A DNA stretch of 64,000 bases from Rubrivivax sp. (GCA_016719535.1 JADJYX010000043.1:218779-282778), one strand, 5' to 3'; positions 33,117 to 42,161 are shown, counted from the stretch's first letter. The notes: a model not told the origin generated them from the letters alone. Made by a program: numbers and translations.

Positions 33117-35138
33117 TCAGCCGCCGGCGATCTTCAGCAGCTCATCGAAGACCGACTGTGCGATCTGCAGCACCTTGGCCGCGGCCTGGTAGCTCTGCTG
33201 GTACTGGATCAGGCGTGCCGCCTCTTCGTCGAGGTTGACGCCGGCCTTGTCGGCGCGCATCTGCTCGGACTGCAGGGCGCGCGCGGCCGAGATCGTCGCC
33301 GCCGCCTCCGATCCCTGCGCGCGCACGCCGACATCGGCCAGCGCGGCGACGAAGCTCTCGTTGAAGCTCACGCCGCCGCTCAGCTCGCCGCCGGCCAGTT
33401 CGGTCTGGCCGACGAGGTCGAGCAGGCCGAGCCGGTTCATCGACAGGGCGTTGCCGTTGTTGTGGGCCGGAAACGGCGTCGGCACGAGCTCGATGGTGTC
33501 GCCGGCGGCGGGCACGCCGCTGATCTCGAGCGCGAAGCCGTTGATGTCGGCGTCGGGCCGCGACGGGATCGGCTGGCCCGGCGTCCAGGTGCCGCCGATG
33601 CCGCTGCCGACGAGGGCGCCGCCGCTGTCGCGCAGCGTCCAGTCGTACAGCATCTTGCCGGGTTCGGTCGGATGCGCGCCGGTGAAGGTGATGCTGACGC
33701 TGCCGGTCGGGTCGGTGGGCGTGGCGGTCATGCGCAGCACGTCCACCGCCGCCGTGCCGCTGTTGCTGCCGGGCGTGCTGGCGACGAAGGGCGAGGCGGC
33801 GGCCAGGTCCAGCGGATCGGTCAGCAGCCGCTGCACGCCGCTGGCCGCGCGCGTCACCGGCGCCAGCCGGAAGCGCTCGCCGGCGGGCATCGCCGGGTTG
33901 AAATTGATCTCGACGCCGTCGACCACGTCGCCCGGCAGCACCGTGCGCGGTGCCGAGCCGTCGTCGGGCACGCGCAGCAGCTGCCAGCTGCCGGGGACGG
34001 CGGGGTCGGCGCGCAGGTCGTATTCGGTGGCCTTGAGCTGGCGCTCGTCGCGCACGGTGATGCTCACCGCATGCACGAACTGGCCGGCCGCGTCGCGCTG
34101 GTTGGTATTGGCGGGATAGACCTTCTCGCGCGTGCTGTCCTCCAGCCCGAACAGCGGCCGCGACGGCACCGTTCCGGCCGGCGGCTGCAGGTTCAGCCCC
34201 AGCATCTGCTGCTGGTTGACGGCGCCGGTGAAGGCGCGCGCCAGCTGGCCCAGCATCACCTGGCCGGCGATCAGGTCGCGGCCCTGAAACTGCAGCAGGC
34301 CGGCGATGCGCCCGCCGCCCAGTGCGTCGACGGCCAGCGGGCGCAACGACGCGCCCTCGGTCATGGCCACGCCCGCGCGCGACGCGTCGAAGGGGTCGGG
34401 GATGCGCTGCAGCCGCTCGGCCACACCGCCCAGCACCAGGCGCTGGCCGCCGCCGATGAAGACCCCCATCGAGCCGTCCTCGGCGGCGATGGTCGTCACC
34501 TGCACCTGTTCGCTGAGCTTCGAGATCAGGCGGTCACGTTCGTCGAGCAGGTCGTTGGGCTCCTGCCCCAGGCCGCGGGCGGAGGCGATCTCGCTGTTGA
34601 CCCTGGCGATGCTGGCGGCCAGGCCATTGACCGCCGACACCGACGCCTCGAGCTCCTGCGTCACCGTGCCCTGCAGCTGCCCCAGCTGCACGCCGGCGTC
34701 GCGAAAGCGCAGCGTCAGGTCCTGCGCGCGCGCCAGCACCACCTGGCGCGAGGCGGCGTCGGCGGGCCGGCTGGCGAGGTCGGACATGGCGGAGAAGAAT
34801 TGCGAGATCGCGTGACCGATGCCCTGTTCGCCGGTGCGATAGACCGACTGCAGCTGGTCGAGGTAGGTGGCGCGCACCGCGTCCATCGACGACAGCGACT
34901 TCGACGTGGCGGCCTCGCGCGCCAGAAAGGCGTCCTGCGTGCGCTGCACGCCGGCGACGTCGACCCCGCGGCCGAAATAGCCCACGCCGGTAAACTGGCC
35001 GCGCGCGGTGGCCAGCATCGTCTGCTGCCGCGAATAGCCCTCGACATTGGCATTCGAGATGTTGTGGCTGGTCGTCTGCATCGACGCGTAGCTCGCGGCC
35101 ATCGCGCGCACGCCGATCGACATCAGGGCGGTGCCCAT
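33117..35138 (-). CDS. flgK: Flagellar hook-associated protein FlgK (HAP1)
   Basis: First junction protein between hook and filament, exported through the flagellar channel. At 673 residues it is longer than E. coli FlgK (547) because of an enlarged central region. The rod-type N-terminus LMSIGVRAMAASYASMQTTS and HNISNANVEGYSRQQ, and the C-terminal heptad region ending YQQSYQAAAKVLQIAQSVFD, are conserved. ATG at 35138. Followed by flgL and preceded by flgJ by 11 bases. Confidence 0.96.
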   Translation of the reverse strand: MGTALMSIGVRAMAASYASMQTTSHNISNANVEGYSRQQTMLATARGQFTGVGYFGRGVDVAGVQRTQDAFLAREAATSKSLSSMDAVRATYLDQLQSVYRTGEQGIGHAISQFFSAMSDLASRPADAASRQVVLARAQDLTLRFRDAGVQLGQLQGTVTQELEASVSAVNGLAASIARVNSEIASARGLGQEPNDLLDERDRLISKLSEQVQVTTIAAEDGSMGVFIGGGQRLVLGGVAERLQRIPDPFDASRAGVAMTEGASLRPLAVDALGGGRIAGLLQFQGRDLIAGQVMLGQLARAFTGAVNQQQMLGLNLQPPAGTVPSRPLFGLEDSTREKVYPANTNQRDAAGQFVHAVSITVRDERQLKATEYDLRADPAVPGSWQLLRVPDDGSAPRTVLPGDVVDGVEINFNPAMPAGERFRLAPVTRAASGVQRLLTDPLDLAAASPFVASTPGSNSGTAAVDVLRMTATPTDPTGSVSITFTGAHPTEPGKMLYDWTLRDSGGALVGSGIGGTWTPGQPIPSRPDADINGFALEISGVPAAGDTIELVPTPFPAHNNGNALSMNRLGLLDLVGQTELAGGELSGGVSFNESFVAALADVGVRAQGSEAAATISAARALQSEQMRADKAGVNLDEEAARLIQYQQSYQAAAKVLQIAQSVFDELLKIAGG

Positions 35139-35149
35139 CGTTCAGTCCT

Positions 35150-36034
35150 TCACGCCATCGACCGCTGCAGCCGCAGCGTCGTGTTGATGACCCGGCTCAG
35201 CTTCTCGCCGTAGGCCGGATCGGTGGCATAGCCGGCCTTCTGCAGGCCATGCGCAAAGGCGCTGGCGTCGCCCGCCCGGGCCAGCACCGGTGCATAGCGC
35301 GGGCTTTCCTTCATCAGCTTCGCGTAGTCGGCGAAGGACTCCTCGTGGCTGGCGTAGGCACGGAAGCGGGCCGTCACCTTGCGCGCCACGCCGCCGATAT
35401 ATTCGGTGGTGGTGATCTCGGCCACCGGGCCCTTCCAGTTGGCACCGGCCTTGATGCCGAAGAGGTTGTTGGCCGGCGTGCCGTCGGCGTGGCGGATCTC
35501 CTTGCGGCCCCAGCCGGTCTCGTGCGCGGCCTGCGCCAGCATGAATGCGGCCGGGATGCCGGTGGCCGCTTCGGCCTTGGCCGCGGCGGCGGTGTGCTGC
35601 TGCACGAAGCCGGCGGCGCCCTTCTCGGGGATCCGGGTCGGCTTGTCCAGGCGGTCGATCGGCTGCGGCGTGGCATTGGCGCTGGCGCGCGACGGCGCCG
35701 CCGGGATCGGGCCCGGGCTCAGCCCCATCTGGCGCTCGAGCTGGCGCATGATGGCCTCCGACAGCCCGCCCTTCATGCCCGACAGGCTGCCCGAGAGTTG
35801 CGTGTCCAGCATCTCGGTGCCGAGCTTGCTGCCTTCGTTGTCGAGCATGCCGCTGGCCAGCGTGGTCGAGCGCATGCTTTTCATCAGCTCCTGCATGAAG
35901 AGCGACTCGAACTGCTTCGCGGCCTCGCGCACGGCGGCCTTCGGGTCGCGTGCCGCAGCGCCACGCAGCGCATCGAGCGATCGCGCATCGAAGCCCAGGC
36001 CCGGCGCGCGCGGCGGCAGTGGTGCGACGGCCAT
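35150..36034 (-). CDS. flgJ: Flagellar rod-assembly protein and peptidoglycan hydrolase FlgJ
   Basis: Dual-function protein: the N-terminal rod cap (AAKQFESLFMQELMKSMR, residues about 38-55) and a C-terminal glucosaminidase/muramidase that opens the cell wall for the rod (ALAQAAHETGWGRKEIR region, catalytic Glu172; NNLFGIKAGANWKGP). The 294-residue length shows the two-domain form typical of beta- and gammaproteobacteria. The ATG overlaps the flgI stop as TGATG (36036-36032), so translation is coupled. Confidence 0.96.
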   Translation of the reverse strand: MAVAPLPPRAPGLGFDARSLDALRGAAARDPKAAVREAAKQFESLFMQELMKSMRSTTLASGMLDNEGSKLGTEMLDTQLSGSLSGMKGGLSEAIMRQLERQMGLSPGPIPAAPSRASANATPQPIDRLDKPTRIPEKGAAGFVQQHTAAAAKAEAATGIPAAFMLAQAAHETGWGRKEIRHADGTPANNLFGIKAGANWKGPVAEITTTEYIGGVARKVTARFRAYASHEESFADYAKLMKESPRYAPVLARAGDASAFAHGLQKAGYATDPAYGEKLSRVINTTLRLQRSMA

Positions 36035-37242
36035 CAGATCACCTCGATCTCGGCGTTGAGCGCGCCGGCGCTCTTGATGGCCTGCAGGATGGCCAGCAGG
36101 TCCTGCGGCGTGGCGCCCAGGGCATTGAGCGCCTTCACCACGTCGGCCAGCTTGGCGCCGGCCGGCAGCTGCACCAGCGCGCCGCCCTGCTGGGTGATGG
36201 CGATGTCGGTCTTCTCGGTCACCGTGGTCTGGCCACCGGCCAGCGGATTGGGCTGGCTGACCTGCGGCGTGGCGCTGATGGTCACCGACAGGCTGCCGTG
36301 CGCCACCGCGCAGGCGCCCAGCGTCACCGCGTCGTTGAGCACCACCGAGCCGGTGCGTGCATTGAGCACGATGCGCGCGGCGCGGCGCTCCAGGCCGATC
36401 GGCAGGTTCTCGATGTCGGCCAGGAAGCCCACGCGCGCATCGGGATCGGTGGGCACGCGCACGCGCACCAGGCGGCCGTCGATGGCGGCGGCGGTGCCAT
36501 CGCCCTTGGCTTCGTTGATGGCCCGCGCGACGGCGCGCGCGGTGGCGAAATCGTTGCTGTTGAGGCCCAGGTCGAGCGTCTCGCCCTGGTGCAGCGGCGT
36601 CGGCACGGCCTGCTCGACGGTGGCGCCTTCGGGGATGCGGCCGGCCGACAGGTGGTTGATCTGCACCTTGGACCCGCCCGCGGCCGCACCGGCGCCGCCG
36701 ACGATCAGGTTGCCCTGCGCCAGTGCATAGATCCGGCCGTCGGCGCCCTTGAGCGGGGTGGCGACCAGCGTGCCGCCGCGCAGGCTCTTGGCATTGCCGA
36801 TCGAGGCCACGGCGACGTCGATCGCCTGCCCCGGCTGCGCGAACGGCGGCAGCTGCGCGGTGACCATCACCGCGGCGATATTCTTGCTCTGCACCGGCAC
36901 GCCGGGCGGCAGCGTGACGCCCATCTGCTGCAGCATGGCCGTCAGGCTCTGCGCGGTGAAGGGCGCCTGCGTGGTCTGGTCGCCGGTGCCGTCGAGGCCG
37001 ATCACCAGCCCCAGGCCCTGCAGCTGGTTGCTGCGCACGCCCTGCACGCTGGCCACTTCCTTGACGCGGGCCGTGGCCGCGGCGTGCGCGCCGGCGGGCC
37101 ACCAGACGGCAGCGCTGGCAAGTGCAAAGGCGACAGCGATGAGCAGCCGCAACCAAGCGTCCGCCGCGGATCCGGCTTTGCCGGGCCGCTGGCGGAGCCC
37201 CCCCGGGGGGGAGGCGACGAAGGAGCTGCGGGGGGGGGTCAT
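36034..37242 (-). CDS. flgI: Flagellar P-ring protein FlgI
   Basis: Periplasmic ring subunit around the rod. Core motifs VASVQGVRSNQLQGLGLVIGLDGTGDQT and FTAQSLTAMLQQMGV (read in parts) and the ending SAGALNAEIEVI are typical. The ATG at 37242 forms an ATGA overlap with the flgH stop. It gives a long N-terminal leader of about 30 polar residues before the signal helix (LLIAVAFALASAAVW), because a GC-rich palindromic repeat supplies this stretch. Initiation at a downstream TTG near 37157 is an alternative that would leave a normal signal peptide. Confidence 0.95.
   Translation of the reverse strand: MTPPRSSFVASPPGGLRQRPGKAGSAADAWLRLLIAVAFALASAAVWWPAGAHAAATARVKEVASVQGVRSNQLQGLGLVIGLDGTGDQTTQAPFTAQSLTAMLQQMGVTLPPGVPVQSKNIAAVMVTAQLPPFAQPGQAIDVAVASIGNAKSLRGGTLVATPLKGADGRIYALAQGNLIVGGAGAAAGGSKVQINHLSAGRIPEGATVEQAVPTPLHQGETLDLGLNSNDFATARAVARAINEAKGDGTAAAIDGRLVRVRVPTDPDARVGFLADIENLPIGLERRAARIVLNARTGSVVLNDAVTLGACAVAHGSLSVTISATPQVSQPNPLAGGQTTVTEKTDIAITQQGGALVQLPAGAKLADVVKALNALGATPQDLLAILQAIKSAGALNAEIEVI
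37191..37242. repeat. GC-rich palindromic repeat forming the 5' end of flgI
   Basis: GGAGCCCCCCCGGGGGGGAGG followed by CGACGAAGGAGCTGC and a run of nine G. It resembles the dispersed border repeats in the window but is a different subtype. It contributes about the first 17 codons of flgI and includes its ATG. Confidence 0.6.
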
Positions 37243-37982
37243 ATCGGCAAGACCGACAGGAAGACCCGGCCCAGCCAGCCCATCACCTGCGCGTCGGCCT
37301 GCGCGCCGCGGCCGCGCTGCTCGACGCGCACATTGGCGATCTGCGTGCTGGGCACGGTATTGCCGGCCTGGATGTTGCGCGGGTCGAGCTGGCCGGAGAA
37401 GCGCAGCATGTCGACGCTGTTGTTGACGCCGATCTGCTTCTCGCCAGTCACCACCAGGTGGCCGTTGGGCATGACCTCGCGCACGATGACGGTGATGCTG
37501 CCGCTGAAGGTGTTGCTGCTCTGCGTGGCGCCCTTGCCTTCGAAGGCATTGGCGCCGGTGCCCGCGGCACCGGCGCGGGTGATGCTCTTCACGCCCGGCA
37601 AGGCGCTGATGCCGGCCTCGACGCTGCCGCTCTTGTCGACCGTGCTGGTGGAGGTGGCGCTGGCGCTGACGCGCTCGACGATCTGCACCGTCAGCGTATC
37701 GCCAACCAGGCGCGCGCGGTGGTCCTCGAACAGCGGCCGGTAGGTCTGCGCGCTGAACAGCGAGCCGGTGGCCGCCGGCGCCGGCGCCGGTGCTGCGGCG
37801 GCGGCCACGGCGGCCGTCGGCTGCGGCTTCGTATCGGTCATCTCGACGCGCGGATAGAGGTAGTTCTGCACCGAGGCGAAGCAGCCCGACAGCAGCAGCA
37901 GCGGCAACACCATCAGCAGCCGGCGCAGCGGCAACACCGTCAGCAGCCGGCGCACCAGCTGGGGCGCGGTGGCGGCACGCAT
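37239..37982 (-). CDS. flgH: Flagellar L-ring lipoprotein FlgH
   Basis: Outer-membrane ring of the flagellar basal body. The 247-residue product has a signal sequence and lipobox LLLSGC, with the lipid-modified Cys near residue 34. Family motifs include FEDHRARLVGDTLTVQIVE, VVTGEKQIGVNNSVDMLRFSG (in parts) and the C-terminus LGRVFLSVLPI. The ATG overlaps the flgG stop (TGATG at 37984-37980). A 27-base tandem duplication inside the signal peptide (37901-37954) lengthens it by nine residues, RRLLTVLPL then RRLLMVLPL. Confidence 0.96.
   Translation of the reverse strand: MRAATAPQLVRRLLTVLPLRRLLMVLPLLLLSGCFASVQNYLYPRVEMTDTKPQPTAAVAAAAAPAPAPAATGSLFSAQTYRPLFEDHRARLVGDTLTVQIVERVSASATSTSTVDKSGSVEAGISALPGVKSITRAGAAGTGANAFEGKGATQSSNTFSGSITVIVREVMPNGHLVVTGEKQIGVNNSVDMLRFSGQLDPRNIQAGNTVPSTQIANVRVEQRGRGAQADAQVMGWLGRVFLSVLPI
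37901..37954. repeat. 27-bp tandem duplication in the flgH signal peptide
   Basis: Two adjacent copies, 37901-37927 and 37928-37954, differing by one base (CATCAG versus CGTCAG). The duplication is in frame and repeats nine codons. Confidence 0.95.
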
Positions 37983-38764
37983 CACAGCTGCCCCAGACGC
38001 TGCAGCATCTGGTCCGAGGTCGTGATCGCCTTCGAGTTCAGTTCGTAGGCGCGCTGGGTGGCGATCATCGCCACCAGTTCCTCGACCACGTTGACGTTGC
38101 TGCCCTCGACCATGCCCTGCTGCAGGCTGCCCAGGCCGTTGCTGCCCGGGGCGCCGGCCTGCGGCGCGCCGGAGCTGGCGCTTTCGGCATAGAGGTTGCC
38201 GCCACGCGGGTCCAGGCCGGCCGGGTTGACGAAGCTGGCCAGCTGGATCTGCCCCACCGACTGCGGCTGCGCCTGCCCCTGCACGGTGACGCTGACGGTG
38301 CCGTCCTGGCCGATGCTCACCTTCTGCGCATTGGGCGGGATGGTGATGCCGGGCTGCACCGCATGGCCGGCCGCCGTCACCAGCTGGCCGTTGGCGTCGA
38401 GCTGCAGCGCGCCGTCGCGCGTATAGCCGGTGCTGCCGTCGGGCAGCTGCACCTGGAAGAAGCCCTGGCCCTTGATGGCGAGGTCGAAATCGCTGCTGCT
38501 CTGCTGCAGGCCGCCCTGCGCAAAATTGCGCGTGGACGCGGCCACGCGCGAGCCCAGGCCGACCTGCAGGCCCGTGGGCAGGGCCGCCTGGCCGGCGTCG
38601 GCCGCGCCGGTCTGGCGCAGGTTCTGGTACATCAGGTCCTCGAACACGACGCCGGCGCGCTTGTAGCCGTTGGTGCCGACGTTGGCCAGGTTGTTGGAGA
38701 TGGCGTCCAGCTTGGTCTGCTGGCCTTCCATGCCGGTCTTGGCGATCCACAGGGAACGGATCAT
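37982..38764 (-). CDS. flgG: Flagellar distal rod protein FlgG
   Basis: Forms the distal rod. The 260-residue length matches E. coli FlgG. N-terminus IRSLWIAKTGMEGQQTKLDA and ISNNLANVGTNGYKRA, and C-terminus NVVEELVAMIATQRAYELNSK, are characteristic. ATG at 38764 with GGAG eight bases before. An intrinsic terminator lies upstream between flgF and this gene, so flgG may start a second transcription unit flgGHIJKL. Confidence 0.97.
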   Translation of the reverse strand: MIRSLWIAKTGMEGQQTKLDAISNNLANVGTNGYKRAGVVFEDLMYQNLRQTGAADAGQAALPTGLQVGLGSRVAASTRNFAQGGLQQSSSDFDLAIKGQGFFQVQLPDGSTGYTRDGALQLDANGQLVTAAGHAVQPGITIPPNAQKVSIGQDGTVSVTVQGQAQPQSVGQIQLASFVNPAGLDPRGGNLYAESASSGAPQAGAPGSNGLGSLQQGMVEGSNVNVVEELVAMIATQRAYELNSKAITTSDQMLQRLGQL

Positions 38765-38845
38765 GGGGGTACTCCGGATGCTTGGCGGCATCTTCGCCGC
38801 GGCTCGAGCCCCGCAAGCCGCCGATAAGCGCCGCCTTTCCCGCCC

Positions 38846-38880
38846 AAAAAGAAAAAGGGGTGCACCGGCGGCACCCCTTT
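38846..38880 (-). terminator. Strong intrinsic terminator between flgF and flgG
   Basis: Minus strand: a 10-bp perfect stem AAAGGGGTGC / GCACCCCTTT (38880-38871 with 38863-38854), seven-base loop, then TTCTTTTT. It starts about 21 bases after the flgF stop and lies about 80 bases before the flgG ATG. Confidence 0.9.
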
Positions 38881-38901
38881 CGCCCGCGCTCGCGGGTCGG
38901 G

Positions 38902-39630
38902 CTACATCGGCGCCAGCAGTCGCGCCGCTGCCTGCTCGCGCTGCTCGGCCGTCTGCAGGCTCTTCATCTGCTGCTCGAACTGGCGCGACGCCGCGATCAT
39001 CGCCACCATGGTCTCGACCGGGCTCACGTTGGAGCCTTCCAGCGCCCCGCCCTGCACGCGCGCAGCGGGATCGGCATCGAGGTCGTTGCCGTCGGCGGCG
39101 CGGAACAGACCGTCGCTGCCGCGCTGCAGCGCTGCCTCGGGGCTGACCAGCTTGAGCCGGCCCACCGCCTGCGGGCGGCCGTTGCCGACGGTGGCGTTGA
39201 CGGTGCCGTCGCCGGCGACCTCGACGCGCGCGCCGGCCGGCAGCGTGATCGGGCCGCCGTCGCCCAGCACCAGGCGGCCGCCGGCCGTGACCAGCTGGCC
39301 CTCGGCGTCGACATCGAGCGCACCGGCGCGCGTATAGGCCTCGGTGCCGTCCAGGCCCTGCACCGCCAGCCAGGCGTTGCCCTTCATCGCCACGTCGAGC
39401 TCGCGCCCGGTGGTCTGCAGCGGGCCGCCGCGCATGTCGTGGCCGATCGTCGATTCCAGCGCGAAGGCGCGCGTGCTGGCGCCGTCGCCGCGCACGGGCA
39501 CGGCGCGAAAGGCCGCCATCTCGGCGCGAAAACCGTTGGTCGAGGCATTGGCCAGGTTGTGCGCCAGCACGTCCTGGCGCTGCAGCGTCGCCTTCGCGCC
39601 CGACATCGACAGGTAGATGAGACGGTCCAT
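38902..39630 (-). CDS. flgF: Flagellar proximal rod protein FlgF
   Basis: Proximal rod subunit. The 242-residue protein begins MDRLIYLSMSGAKATLQRQD and LAHNLANASTNGFRAEM, and ends with the conserved heptad block VSPVETMVAMIAASRQFEQQMK. The ATG at 39630 follows flgE by 26 bases. An intrinsic terminator follows the stop. Confidence 0.96.
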   Translation of the reverse strand: MDRLIYLSMSGAKATLQRQDVLAHNLANASTNGFRAEMAAFRAVPVRGDGASTRAFALESTIGHDMRGGPLQTTGRELDVAMKGNAWLAVQGLDGTEAYTRAGALDVDAEGQLVTAGGRLVLGDGGPITLPAGARVEVAGDGTVNATVGNGRPQAVGRLKLVSPEAALQRGSDGLFRAADGNDLDADPAARVQGGALEGSNVSPVETMVAMIAASRQFEQQMKSLQTAEQREQAAARLLAPM

Positions 39631-39656
39631 GCGTCAGCTCCGGCTCGCCGCCTGCA

Positions 39657-40997
39657 TCAGCGCAGGTTGACCAGGGTCTGCAGCACCTGGTCCATGGTCT
39701 TGATGGTCTGCGCATTGGCCTGGTAGGCGCGCTGCGCGGTGATCATGTTGACGAGCTCGGCGGTGAGTTCGACGTTCGATTCCTCCAGCGCACCGGCCTG
39801 CAGCACGCCCAGGTTGCCTTCGCCGGGCACGCCGGTGATGGGGTCGCCCGAGGCATAGGTGTAGGACCACAGGTTGTCGCCCTGCGGCTGCAGGCCCTGC
39901 AGGTTGCGGAAATTGGCGACCTCGATCTGCCCGGCCGACTTGGTCTGGCCGTTGGAATAGCGCGCCGTCACGATGCCGTTGTCGCCGATGCCGATGGAGA
40001 CGATCTGCCCCGACGAGAAGCCGTCCTGCGCCAGGTCGGTGACGCCGAAGGGCGCGGCAAACTGCGTCAGGTCCAGCGTCAGCTCGATGTCGACCAGCGG
40101 CAGCGGCTGGTTGCCGGCTGCGTCGGGGCCGGCGGTGATCGGCGTCGGCAGCATCAGGGTCAGCTTGTTGGTGACCGGGTCGATGGTGCTGCCCGCCGGC
40201 AGCAGGCCGGCGGCGCTGGGCTTTGAGCCGTCGGCCTCGAAGGGGATCGTCATCACCGAGGTCGGCGCGGCGTCGGTGCCGCCGACGGTCGTGCCGTTGG
40301 CGGTCATATAGACCTCCCACACGTCGGCGGCTGCCGGCGGGGCGCCGCTGCCGATGGCGGCCGCGCGCTGGAAGTAGTAGGTCATCGCCACCGGCGCGCC
40401 CTTGGCGTCGTAGATGGTCAGCGAGGTCGCGTTGTTGTAGGTGGTGGCGTCGGCAAAATCGATATTGGGCGCTGCCGCCGGCTTCGTCACCGGCTTGGTC
40501 GAGTCCAGGTTGAGCTGCATGCCGATGTCGGTGGTGGCACGCGGGGCGATGCCGCCGGAGGGCAGCTGGATGGGCACGGCCAGCCCGGGCTTGATCTGGC
40601 CGGTGCCGATGTCGGCCGCATAGCCCAGCAGCTTGAGGCCGCCGTTGTTGACGATGAAGCCGTCGCGGTCGAGCTTGAACTGGCCGTTGCGCGAGTATTT
40701 GGTCGGGCTGACGCCGTCGCTGACCTGGAAGAAGCCGCGCCCGTTGATGGCGATGTCGAGCGGGTTCTCGGTGGCGGTGATGCCGCCCTGGGTAAATTGC
40801 TGCGAGATGTTGGCCAGGTAGGTGCCGATGCCGGCGTCGGTCACCGCCGAGCCGTTGAGCGCGGCCGAATAGAAGTCCGAAAATTCCGCACGCGACGCCT
40901 TGGAGCCGTAGGTGCCGGCATTGGCGATGTTGTTGCCGATGATCTCGAGGCTCTTGCTGGTGGCATTCAGGCCGGAAAGACCTTGCTGGAAGCTCAT
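39657..40997 (-). CDS. flgE: Flagellar hook protein FlgE
   Basis: Builds the universal joint of the flagellum. The 446 residues include MSFQQGLSGLNATSKSLEII, GNNIANAGTYGSKASRAEFSD (in parts), the hook-specific FQVSDGVSPTKYSRNGQFKLD region and the C-terminal ELVNMITAQRAYQANAQTIK. The starting ATG at 40997 is preceded by the flgD gene 46 bases away. No frameshift is visible. Confidence 0.97.
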   Translation of the reverse strand: MSFQQGLSGLNATSKSLEIIGNNIANAGTYGSKASRAEFSDFYSAALNGSAVTDAGIGTYLANISQQFTQGGITATENPLDIAINGRGFFQVSDGVSPTKYSRNGQFKLDRDGFIVNNGGLKLLGYAADIGTGQIKPGLAVPIQLPSGGIAPRATTDIGMQLNLDSTKPVTKPAAAPNIDFADATTYNNATSLTIYDAKGAPVAMTYYFQRAAAIGSGAPPAAADVWEVYMTANGTTVGGTDAAPTSVMTIPFEADGSKPSAAGLLPAGSTIDPVTNKLTLMLPTPITAGPDAAGNQPLPLVDIELTLDLTQFAAPFGVTDLAQDGFSSGQIVSIGIGDNGIVTARYSNGQTKSAGQIEVANFRNLQGLQPQGDNLWSYTYASGDPITGVPGEGNLGVLQAGALEESNVELTAELVNMITAQRAYQANAQTIKTMDQVLQTLVNLR

Positions 40998-41043
40998 GGT
41001 GGGTTCCTCGGCGCCGCGGGCGCCACGGTGACGAAGTGGGGGT

Positions 41044-41706
41044 TCAGTTGAAGGCGACGACCTGGCTCGCCGGCACCTGGCCGAGGCGGTCCAGCGTCAG
41101 CGTCAGCACGTTGCCGGCGGTGCTGATGGACTGCACGCGGTCGATCGAGAGGGTGCGCGCCGCCACCGCCTGGCCGGCGTTGGTGGCCAGCACGCGAAAG
41201 CCGTAAGGCCGGTCGGTGGGCTGCGCGCCGGGATTCCATTCGAAGGACAGGCGGCCGCCCTGGCTGCCGCCCAGGGCCAGCGTGTCGACGACGGCGCCGC
41301 TGGCGTCCAGGACCTCGACCTTGACGTCGCTGGCCGGGCCCTGCAGTTCGAAGGCACCGCGGCCCTTGCCGTTGGCAAAGCCGATCAGGTCGCCGTCCAG
41401 TGACACCTCGCGGCCGACCAGCGCCGCGCCCTGCAGCATCTGCATCTGCAGAAACTGGCCGCCCAGCGCCTTCACCGATTCGTTGACCTTCTCCAGCCCG
41501 GTGACGGCATTGATCTGCGCCATCTGGCTGGTGACCTGCGCGTTGTCCATCGGGTTGAGCGGATCCTGGTTCTGCAGCTGGGTGACCAGCATCTTCAGGA
41601 AGCGGTCGGCGCTGGCGGTGTCTTCGGCCTTCGCCGCCGGCGTGGTGGTGGTGCGCAGCGCCGCGTAGGGGTCGGCGCTGGTGCTGTTGCTGACGGCGGT
41701 GCTCAT
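41044..41706 (-). CDS. flgD: Flagellar hook-capping protein FlgD
   Basis: Scaffold that caps the growing hook and is later replaced by FlgK. The 220-residue protein has the conserved DRFLKMLVTQLQNQDPLNPM and DNAQVTSQMAQINAVTGLEK motifs near residues 35-75, then the Tudor/Fn3-like C-terminal region (FEWNPGAQPTDRPYGFRV). ATG at 41706, 22 bases after flgC. Confidence 0.95.
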   Translation of the reverse strand: MSTAVSNSTSADPYAALRTTTTPAAKAEDTASADRFLKMLVTQLQNQDPLNPMDNAQVTSQMAQINAVTGLEKVNESVKALGGQFLQMQMLQGAALVGREVSLDGDLIGFANGKGRGAFELQGPASDVKVEVLDASGAVVDTLALGGSQGGRLSFEWNPGAQPTDRPYGFRVLATNAGQAVAARTLSIDRVQSISTAGNVLTLTLDRLGQVPASQVVAFN

Positions 41707-41728
41707 GCGGTGTCTCCTGCGGCGGTGG

Positions 41729-42151
41729 TCAGACCTGCTGGCCCATCTGCAGCGTCTTCTGCAGCAGGCTGCGGGCGGTGCTCATGACCTCGATGCTGTT
41801 CTGGTAGGAGCGCGACGCCGAGATCATGTCGACCATCTCCTGCACCGGATTGACGTTGCTGAAGGTGACATAACCGTCGGCATCGGCGCTCGGGTGCCTG
41901 GGGTCGTGCACGCGGCGGCCGGGGGTGTCGTCCTCGCGCACGGTGGTCACCTTGACGCCGGCGGCGCCCTCGGGCTGGTCGCGCGCGCCCATCAGCACCG
42001 TCTGGAAGACCACCTGGCGCGCCTTGTAGGCCTGGCCATCGGGCCCGGCCACCGTATCGGCATTGGCCAGGTTGGAGGCCACGACGTTCAGCCGCTGGCT
42101 CTGCGCGCTGACCGCGCTGCCGGCGACGTCGAAGATCCTGAACATGCTCAT
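41729..42151 (-). CDS. flgC: Flagellar proximal rod protein FlgC
   Basis: Proximal rod subunit, 140 residues. Motifs IFDVAGSAVSAQSQRLNVVA, SNLANADTVAGPDGQAYKAR and the C-terminal VNPVQEMVDMISASRSYQNS are standard. The start could be ATG 42151 or ATG 42145 (MFRIFD). It follows flgB by ten bases. Confidence 0.96.
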   Translation of the reverse strand: MSMFRIFDVAGSAVSAQSQRLNVVASNLANADTVAGPDGQAYKARQVVFQTVLMGARDQPEGAAGVKVTTVREDDTPGRRVHDPRHPSADADGYVTFSNVNPVQEMVDMISASRSYQNSIEVMSTARSLLQKTLQMGQQV

Positions 42152-42161
42152 GACAGCCCTC

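Noticed and set aside
38800..38828. GCCGATAA on the plus strand as a sigma-28 promoter
   Set aside because: There is no TCAAG-like -35 at 14-15 bases upstream and it points away from the flagellar genes.
42040..42080. CCGATAC within flgC and a similar one in flgB as sigma-28 promoters
   Set aside because: They encode the conserved NADT motif and lack a -35 box.
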